10,621 bases of DNA. Origin: an uncultured Arcobacter sp. (GTDB lineage: Bacteria; Campylobacterota; Campylobacteria; Campylobacterales; Arcobacteraceae). The position numbers and the translations under genes are program-made. The notes beneath the pieces are model-generated. The model was not told the DNA's origin and made no database searches. It saw only the letters and a list, made by a program, of their open reading frames with translations. Shown in pieces: positions 5,783-10,621 of the stretch. Numbering within the stretch: position 1 is the first letter of the stretch; each line of letters opens with the position of its first letter. The stretch is taken from positions 1-10,621 of the forward strand of contig CAJXWI010000038.1 in the NCBI GenBank assembly GCA_913062735.1, read 5' to 3'.

Positions 5783-6808
5783 TTAAATCCTGTCTTCTTC
5801 TTTAAGAACTAATAAGTCAGGATTTTGTGTATTAAAGGTTTCAATACTATAAGTATTGTCTTTTTCTTTTAAAGATACAAAGCTTTCTTTATCTTCTTTG
5901 TGTTCTAATAAAAAAGCAGATTCATCATCTACAATTTTATTTGTAAAGCCTAAGCTCTCATACTGAACTATTAAATCTTCTTTTAAATTTTTGAAATTTA
6001 TTTTAGTATTTGAACTTAAAATAATAGGATTAAAGTCGTTTATTTTTAATGTCATTCTTGAAGAAAGGTCTTCTATTTCTTCCTTGTTTTCTTCAAAAAT
6101 ATATTTATAGGTATTAGACAAAGCACTGATTATTAATACATTAGTAAATACGCCTAATATTGCATTAACACAATAATAAAGAAGATTATTAAAAGACAGT
6201 ATGTTAGATATAAGGAAATTCAATCCAAAAGCAAAAACAATAGGGACAATAACAATCGTAATAAAACACAAGACTTTATGCTCACTTGTTTTATCCCAAG
6301 ATTCTTTAAAGCCCATACTTTTTTCAAGCGCAATCGAAGGGAAAATTAAAGAAACCCTACTTAAAATAATACACACATATACTAAAACTGCAAAAGGAAG
6401 AAATATTAGCAATAAAGAACTGCTTTGTTCTCCCAAAATATATCCCAAGATCCATGTAGGAATACCAAATAATATTAAACCAATAAATGCAGAAATGATA
6501 ACAATGACCATTAAAGATAAAGAAGCTTTAAAATACTCATACTCTCGTTTTTCAAAAGAAAAAAGACCCCAGGTATTTATCTTCGAATCTTGCAATAATA
6601 AAATTCTATGTGTACTAATTGCAATAGTAATACTAACAATTAGGGATAAGATAAAAAAAGGAACAGCTATATATAAATTATGAAAATCCTTGATAAATAA
6701 AGCATTTAAAATTATTAGTAACAAAGAAGGCAGCAACAAAGCCCTAAACAAAACGGCCCTTTTGTCTAAAATTGACGTGATGGTATTTAAAAATATTGTT
6801 TTATACAT
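5783..6808 (-). CDS. Six-helix membrane protein with acidic soluble tail, unknown function
   Basis: 341 residues. Six hydrophobic segments are visible at about 23-39, 46-67, 98-122, 131-150, 178-200 and 208-232, followed by a hydrophilic, mostly acidic C-terminal region (233-341) that should be cytoplasmic, with repeated K-E-D clusters (HKEDKES, SLKEKDN, LKEEDR). The helical part, with FPSIALEKSMGFKESWDKTSEHK between helices 4 and 5, resembles the YciC/glycerophosphodiester-phosphodiesterase-membrane-domain type of integral protein, in which a P-x-x-x-L-E and S-W pair recurs; I cannot assign a reaction. It is the last gene of the minus-strand operon, 45 bases after the acetyltransferase. The ribosome binding region before ATG 6808 is weak (AAGAG). 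No terminator hairpin is visible in the four bases between it and the convergent lipoprotein gene. Confidence 0.75.
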   Translation of the reverse strand: MYKTIFLNTITSILDKRAVLFRALLLPSLLLIILNALFIKDFHNLYIAVPFFILSLIVSITIAISTHRILLLQDSKINTWGLFSFEKREYEYFKASLSLMVIVIISAFIGLILFGIPTWILGYILGEQSSSLLLIFLPFAVLVYVCIILSRVSLIFPSIALEKSMGFKESWDKTSEHKVLCFITIVIVPIVFAFGLNFLISNILSFNNLLYYCVNAILGVFTNVLIISALSNTYKYIFEENKEEIEDLSSRMTLKINDFNPIILSSNTKINFKNLKEDLIVQYESLGFTNKIVDDESAFLLEHKEDKESFVSLKEKDNTYSIETFNTQNPDLLVLKEEDRI

Positions 6809-6853
6809 TTAAACTCTTTTTATAAAATCGTTTTTTAGTGTTCATTTTTTTCC

Positions 6854-7348
6854 TTATATTAATGATAAACTCATTTCATTCCATGCCACTCCTCCATGAG
6901 TGGATGAGGATTCTCCTAAATCTTTAAATCCATACTTTTCGTACATTGGAATTAATTCTTTTTTACAAATAAAGAATATTTCTTCTTTCTTCAAGTTTTG
7001 CATATCTTCAATGAATTTTTTCATTAAAAGTGAAACAAAACCTTGTTTTTGATAATGGGGATGTACGACAACAGACATAACTACAATATTCTTTCCTTGG
7101 CTATCATGTCCCAACATCTCTTTAAAACTTTCATCACTTAGTTTTACTTCGTGGCAAGAGCCAGAGTTTATAAAACCAATAATTTCCTTATCATTCTCTA
7201 GAAGTAAAAAACCTTGAGGAAATTGTATTAATCGTTTTTGCATATTGCTTTTACTAGCTGCTTCCTCTTTTGAGTAGGACAAACGTTCAATTTCATAACA
7301 TCGTTGCAAATCAGGTCTTAGCGCATTTCTTAATCTAATTGTTGACAT
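6854..7348 (-). CDS. GNAT family N-acetyltransferase
   Basis: A 164-residue single-domain GNAT enzyme, which transfers acetyl from acetyl-CoA to an amine. The acetyl-CoA loop is HYQKQGFVS (residues 98-106, matching Q/R-x-x-G-x-G/A with a V at the last place), preceded by the strand NIVVMSVVVHPHY; the C-terminal YEKYGFKDLG (136-145) is the classical GNAT end. The ending SSSTHGGVAWNEMSL resembles the AANAT-like branch (COG3153-type), which tends to act on small amines or amino acids, but the substrate is not readable. ATG 7348 is preceded by GAAGGGAAAAAT. It lies 24 bases after the carboxypeptidase and 45 before the membrane protein, all one strand, so co-transcription is likely. A role on a product or partner of the peptidase is inference only. 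Confidence 0.9.
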   Translation of the reverse strand: MSTIRLRNALRPDLQRCYEIERLSYSKEEAASKSNMQKRLIQFPQGFLLLENDKEIIGFINSGSCHEVKLSDESFKEMLGHDSQGKNIVVMSVVVHPHYQKQGFVSLLMKKFIEDMQNLKKEEIFFICKKELIPMYEKYGFKDLGESSSTHGGVAWNEMSLSLI

Positions 7349-7372
7349 ATTTTTCCCTTCGAAAAACTCTAA

Positions 7373-8497
7373 TTATAATTTATCAAGACTTTGATATAAG
7401 GCATTTAAACTAGCTTTCCCTAACTCTTTTGAACGTTTTGCCGACCATCCTACTTTTTCATTAGGTGTTTCTCTCGTATCTTTAAAGGGCATCTCCAGGG
7501 TCATAACTAAAGCATTAAAAGCTTCGGCCATATAATTAGTACCTACTGTTGCATTTTCTTTTGCATAAACATCTTTTTCATAGCCTACTTTTGTTTGAAA
7601 ATCAGGACTTGCTTTACACAGTGATTCTTGAAAAAAATCAAGAACTTCTTGTCTTTTTTCATTCCATGAAGGTATACCTTCTGAACCATCAATAAAATTA
7701 TAGGCAAGTTCTTCATCCCCATGAACATCCATACAGAAATCCATTCCTGTTTCTTTCATTTTCCCACGAACTAAAAATACCTCAGGAGATTTTTCCATAC
7801 TTGCATCCAACCATTCCCTGTTTAAATTAGCGCCAGAAGCATTTGTTCTTAGATTTCCTCTTAAAGAACCATCAGGATTCATATTGGGTACTATATAAAA
7901 AACTGCTTTTTTTAACAATTCTCTTGAAATTGGATTTTCTTCATCTAAAAGCGATTCTAACATTCCTTCCATCCACCATTGTGCCATTGTTTCACCTGGA
8001 TGCTGTCGTGCAATTAACCAACATATCTTCTTGTCTTTTCCATCTTTTCCTATTTTAAGTAAATCCATATCTTGCCCATCTAAGGTATGACCTAAATGAA
8101 TATATTCTGCATTTGGTGACATTTGAGATTTTGATATAAGTTCATGATGCTGTTCCATAGAATAAGGTGTAAAGTAAGCATAATAAACCACGTCATATAG
8201 AGGTTTGTGTTTCGTACTTAAGGTTTTTCCATCATAAGAACTCTTTACTCTAAACCAATTCTTTCTATCATATGAAGCTACTATATTATAATCATTCCAT
8301 GCATTAGAATATGAAGTCTCTCCTGCATTAATTATATTAAGTGTACATGCTTTATTTTTAGCACCACTAAGTTTAAAATAAAACCATTGAAAAAAATCAG
8401 AATTATTGTCTTTTTTAATCTCTAAATCAATTTCACCTGTTTCTTTAATATTAATACATTTAATATTTCCAGCGTCAAAGTTATCACTTATAATCAT
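7373..8497 (-). CDS. M14 zinc carboxypeptidase, cytosolic carboxypeptidase (CCP) type
   Basis: 374 residues, no signal peptide, so cytoplasmic. Residues 1 to about 115 form the beta-rich N-terminal domain typical of the CCP (M14D) branch, with FFQWFYFKLSG and YDRKNWFRV. The catalytic domain is intact: HPGE (zinc ligands H166 and E169), substrate-binding R217 and NREW (R227), DVHGDEE with the third zinc ligand H259, and catalytic base E335 in TLEMPFKD. Eukaryotic CCPs remove glutamates from tubulin and other proteins; the natural substrates of bacterial members are not established. Length matches bacterial CCPs. ATG 8497 follows AAAGGGCAAGA. It heads a likely operon with a GNAT enzyme and a membrane protein, and is divergent from the choice-of-anchor I lipoprotein with 151 bases between them. 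Confidence 0.92.
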   Translation of the reverse strand: MIISDNFDAGNIKCINIKETGEIDLEIKKDNNSDFFQWFYFKLSGAKNKACTLNIINAGETSYSNAWNDYNIVASYDRKNWFRVKSSYDGKTLSTKHKPLYDVVYYAYFTPYSMEQHHELISKSQMSPNAEYIHLGHTLDGQDMDLLKIGKDGKDKKICWLIARQHPGETMAQWWMEGMLESLLDEENPISRELLKKAVFYIVPNMNPDGSLRGNLRTNASGANLNREWLDASMEKSPEVFLVRGKMKETGMDFCMDVHGDEELAYNFIDGSEGIPSWNEKRQEVLDFFQESLCKASPDFQTKVGYEKDVYAKENATVGTNYMAEAFNALVMTLEMPFKDTRETPNEKVGWSAKRSKELGKASLNALYQSLDKL

Positions 8498-8521
8498 TCT
8501 TGCCCTTTATACACTCAAATT

Positions 8522-8543
8522 ACGTAAGATGTTCATCTTACGT
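8522..8543. promoter_or_regulatory. Perfect inverted repeat upstream of the carboxypeptidase operon
   Basis: ACGTAAGAT (8522-8530), loop GTTC, ATCTTACGT (8535-8543): a 9-bp perfect stem, G-C content higher than its surroundings. It lies 25 to 46 bases ahead of ATG 8497, just downstream of a weak -10-like TATAGA (minus, 8544-8549), so it would be either an operator or a hairpin in the 5' leader. No T run follows on either strand, which argues against a terminator. Confidence 0.5.
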
Positions 8544-8597
8544 CTATAAATACTTTTCGTATTTTAAAGAATTATTTTAACACAAATAATATTATTA

Positions 8598-8631
8598 CTG
8601 TAACCCAAGTGTAACTGTAAAGCAATAAAAT
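8598..8631 (+). promoter_or_regulatory. Pho-box-like direct repeat and -10 of the lipoprotein gene
   Basis: CTGTAAC (8598-8604), four bases, GTGTAAC (8609-8615): two seven-base repeats, six of seven identical, with an 11-base period. Ten bases later comes TAAAAT (8626-8631), a -10-like box, then AAGGAA before ATG 8649. A PhoB box has this layout (CTGTCAT-type repeats, four-base spacer, taking the place of the -35 about ten bases ahead of the -10). A third partial copy CTGTAAA is at 8615-8621. No normal -35 is present. The layout is seen; PhoB control is inferred. Confidence 0.42.
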
Positions 8632-8648
8632 ACAAAAAAAGGAATCCA

Positions 8649-10085
8649 ATGAAAAATACTCTTCTTCCAAGTCTTTTACTAAGTCTTACCGTTTTTACTG
8701 GTTGTGCAAACATATATAATACGGAAACAAGCCATAAAAAAGTTTCTATAAAAAAGATTGCTTCATATCAATCAAAAATAAAAGGGGCTAGTGAAATAGT
8801 TGCTTATGATATAAAAGAGCAAAGAGTATTTGTAACTAATGGAAAAGAAAATAGGGTTGATGTTTTAAAATTAACGTACAATGAGAATAAATCTTCTCTT
8901 AATAAAATTGCTTCTCTTGATTTAAATACTTATGGAACGGGTGTTAATTCACTGTCTTATAAAAATGGACTTTTGGCAGTTGCTGTTGAACAAACTTCTT
9001 CTTTTGATTCTAGCAAACAATTACGTGGCTCCGTTGTTATTTTTAATGCCTCTTTACAACACCAAAAAACTGTGACAGCAGGGTATTTACCAGATATGGT
9101 AACATTTAATAAAGATGCATCTTTAATTATAGTTGCTAATGAAGCAGAACCTAATAAAGATTATTCTTATGACCCTAAAGGTTCAATTGGAATTATTGAT
9201 ATAAATAAAAATTACGAATACACTGATTTAAACTTTTTTAATATTAACATTCCTAAAGATGTAGTTCTTAGAAAGAATACGCACGCAGGACTTGATTTAG
9301 AACCTGAATATATTACCGTTAGTAAAAATAAAGCCTATGTTGCTTTACAAGAAAGCAATGCCCTTGCTATTGTTAATTTAGATTCAAAAACAATAGAAAA
9401 AATTGTTCCTTTTGGTTTTAAAGATCATTCTTTAGAAAAAAATGCTCTTGATATTGAGGAAGAAGGTAAGATTTTAATTAAAGCCTATAAAAACTTATAT
9501 GGTATGTATCAACCCGATTCAATTGCTTCATATATTGTAAACAATAAAACATATATAGTAAGCGCAAATGAAGGGGATGGAAGAGAGTATGGAAAATATA
9601 CAAATGAAACAAAAATTTCTAAACTCAATTTATCAGAAGAATTAAAAAGTGTTTATAAAAATGAGAATGATTTAAAAATCAATAATGAAATGGGATTAGA
9701 AAACTCCAAATATACAAAACTTTATACCTTTGGAGCAAGATCGTTTTCAATTTGGAACGAAAAAGGAAGCTTAGTTTATGACAGTAAAAATGAGCTTGCA
9801 AAATTAACAAAAAAATATGAAAAAGATCTTTTTAACCAAAGTAAAGGGAAAATGGATAAACGAAGTGGAAATAAAGGAGTAGAACCAGAAGCCCTAGCTA
9901 TAGGAGAGATAAATAACAGATTTTATGCTTTTACTGATGGTTTATCTGAAAGCTTAAATAGTTCAGGTGAAGAAATAGGGATAGATGGTTCATTAAAAAT
10001 TATAGAGCAAAATTTTAATACAGATTCTAGCAAACAATTATCAGATATATCAAATACGGTAATTAATACTGCTGTGGATAATTAG
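8649..10085 (+). CDS. Choice-of-anchor I family lipoprotein with altered C-terminus
   Basis: 478 residues. A lipoprotein signal is clear (MKNTLLPSLLLSLTVFTGC, lipidated C19), so it is probably envelope-bound and outside the cytoplasm. The body is a beta-propeller-like choice-of-anchor I domain: GASEIVAYD (46-54), YLPDMVTFNKD (146-156), ANEAEP (163-168), LDLEPEYITVS (215-225), VALQESNALAIV (231-242), GMYQPDSIASY (285-295), SANEGDGREY (305-314), FGARSFSIWNEKGSLVYDS (361-379) and RSGNKGVEPEALAIGEI (405-421). Such proteins are often annotated as alkaline-phosphatase-like, but activity is not established. After AFTDGL (427-431) the usual AFIGLER-G-G-I strand and following 50 or so residues are replaced by a Ser/Asn/Glu-rich segment and a short tail. 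DSSKQL occurs at 120-125 and 459-464 with identical codons. AAGGAATCCA precedes ATG 8649. Monocistronic. Confidence 0.85.
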   Translation: MKNTLLPSLLLSLTVFTGCANIYNTETSHKKVSIKKIASYQSKIKGASEIVAYDIKEQRVFVTNGKENRVDVLKLTYNENKSSLNKIASLDLNTYGTGVNSLSYKNGLLAVAVEQTSSFDSSKQLRGSVVIFNASLQHQKTVTAGYLPDMVTFNKDASLIIVANEAEPNKDYSYDPKGSIGIIDINKNYEYTDLNFFNINIPKDVVLRKNTHAGLDLEPEYITVSKNKAYVALQESNALAIVNLDSKTIEKIVPFGFKDHSLEKNALDIEEEGKILIKAYKNLYGMYQPDSIASYIVNNKTYIVSANEGDGREYGKYTNETKISKLNLSEELKSVYKNENDLKINNEMGLENSKYTKLYTFGARSFSIWNEKGSLVYDSKNELAKLTKKYEKDLFNQSKGKMDKRSGNKGVEPEALAIGEINNRFYAFTDGLSESLNSSGEEIGIDGSLKIIEQNFNTDSSKQLSDISNTVINTAVDN

Positions 10086-10143
10086 CTAAGTGACGACCTA
10101 GCCCTAATTTCTATAGGCAATTAAGAATTTAAGTAAAATAAAC

Positions 10144-10200
10144 CCGCGATCAAATATCATATATATTAAGCATATCTTAGAAAATATATTTCAATCGTGG
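10144..10200 (+). promoter_or_regulatory. Possible leader stem-loop enclosing the GTG start
   Basis: CCGCGAT (10144-10150) can pair with ATCGTGG (10194-10200), seven pairs with one G-U, and inside it AAATAT (10152-10157) with ATATTT (10186-10191), separated by a small asymmetric internal loop; a minor TAAG/CTTA hairpin sits in the middle. The right arm contains the GTG start codon at 10197. A -10-like TAAAAT at 10134-10139 would start transcription near 10146, at the foot of the stem. Pairing is seen; regulation is inferred and energy not computed. Confidence 0.35.
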
Positions 10201-10621
10201 ATGAAAAAAATCTGAAAATTGGAATTATTGGTGCTGGAATACAAGGTGTTTGTAATGCTTTGTTTCTCCAAAAAAAAGGTTTTGATGTAACAATTTTTGA
10301 TAGGGAAGAGCCAGGAAGTCCAGCCGCATCCTATGGAAATGCTGGTCATTTTTCTCCTTATGCATCACTATCTTTAAATAGGACAGATGTTTTGGCCGAT
10401 GTTCCTGCAATGTTATTAAGTTCAACTGGACCGCTGGCATTAAAATGGAACTATGTGCCAAAAATGATTCCGTGGTTTTTAAAATTTATATTGAATACAT
10501 CAAAGAAAAAAATGATGCACACTGCAAGAAATATGCATCAAATTTTAGATTTAGCTTTGCCTGCTTATGATGAATTATTTGATGAAATCAATTTAGAAAA
10601 TTTAGTTGAAAACAAAGGTAT
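10197..10621 (+). CDS. FAD-dependent amino-acid oxidoreductase, DadA-like (N-terminal part)
   Basis: The first 141 codons of a gene running off the right edge. It opens with a Rossmann FAD-binding fold: KIGIIGAGIQG (GxGxxG at residues 12-17), helix to about residue 28, and the strand FDVTIFDRE ending in D35, which binds the FAD ribose. DREEPGSPAASYGNAGHFSP follows, the pattern of D-amino-acid dehydrogenase (DadA-like) flavoproteins, which oxidise D-amino acids or related secondary amines at the membrane and feed electrons to the respiratory chain. The only usable in-frame start is GTG 10197 (stop at 10167), and no ribosome binding site precedes it. An ATG at 10201 is out of frame, reads five codons to TGA, and would be in frame with one extra A in the A7 run at 10204-10210. 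Substrate is unknown since the catalytic half is missing. Confidence 0.85.
   Translation, partial: MDEKNLKIGIIGAGIQGVCNALFLQKKGFDVTIFDREEPGSPAASYGNAGHFSPYASLSLNRTDVLADVPAMLLSSTGPLALKWNYVPKMIPWFLKFILNTSKKKMMHTARNMHQILDLALPAYDELFDEINLENLVENKG

Noticed and set aside
6201..6683. 160-codon open frame on the plus strand opposite the membrane protein
   Set aside because: Complement of a gene with six clear membrane helices in an operon; the translation looks like antisense of hydrophobic sequence and matches nothing I know.
7843..8058. Short plus-strand frame opposite the carboxypeptidase
   Set aside because: Antisense to the catalytic core (HPGE and NREW region), which is certainly coding on the minus strand.
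10097..10120. Possible terminator after the choice-of-anchor I gene
   Set aside because: Only a five-pair stem with a bulge (GCCCTA with TATAGGC) can be drawn and no T run follows, so I see no convincing terminator in 10086-10143.
10225..10461. 78-codon minus-strand frame at the right end
   Set aside because: Antisense to the FAD-binding domain whose GxGxxG and GNAG motifs are clear on the plus strand.
1..10621. CRISPR arrays, insertion sequences, phage genes, tRNA or toxin-antitoxin modules
   Set aside because: No regularly spaced repeats, transposase or integrase frames, tRNA-like clover sequences or small two-gene toxin modules are seen on either strand.

Overview
The window is an AT-rich, densely packed stretch of bacterial chromosome. 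Protein style (many K/N/I/F codons), short intergenic gaps, AAGGA-type ribosome binding sites and the gene families present fit a free-living member of the Campylobacterota, most likely an Arcobacter-like genus. This taxonomic call is inference from composition and gene content; no rRNA or marker gene is present. I see no insertion sequence, prophage, CRISPR array, tRNA or rRNA, and no gene-free stretch longer than about 150 bases.

Left part (1-3053): the C-terminal end of a TRAP transporter permease runs rightwards into a convergent block on the minus strand. Read in its own direction, that block is a LysE/RhtB exporter, a TetR regulator and a PlsC-type acyltransferase. The TetR gene has a textbook sigma-70 promoter whose -10 box lies inside a 19-base near-palindrome, a strong autoregulation candidate. 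A phosphoglycolate-phosphatase-like HAD hydrolase diverges from lysE.

Middle (3055-5778): a small, very basic, six-cysteine exported protein on the minus strand diverges from an MFS efflux-type transporter. The transporter is followed, same strand, by a lipoprotein with a CsgG/LpoB-like N-terminal part and a TPR-like C-terminal part.

Right part (5783-10621): a three-gene minus-strand operon encodes, in order of transcription, a cytosolic-carboxypeptidase-type M14 zinc peptidase, a GNAT acetyltransferase and a six-helix membrane protein with an acidic tail. Divergent from it is a choice-of-anchor I lipoprotein whose promoter carries a Pho-box-like direct repeat and whose C-terminus departs from the family. 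The window closes with the start of a DadA-like FAD amino-acid oxidoreductase, read from a GTG codon enclosed in a possible leader hairpin.

Most of the window is ordinary housekeeping and accessory content. I found no convincing multi-gene undescribed system. The items most worth a second look are the carboxypeptidase/GNAT/membrane operon, the cysteine-rich basic exported protein, the Pho-box-like promoter with the modified choice-of-anchor I protein, the TetR operator, and the start region of the last gene.
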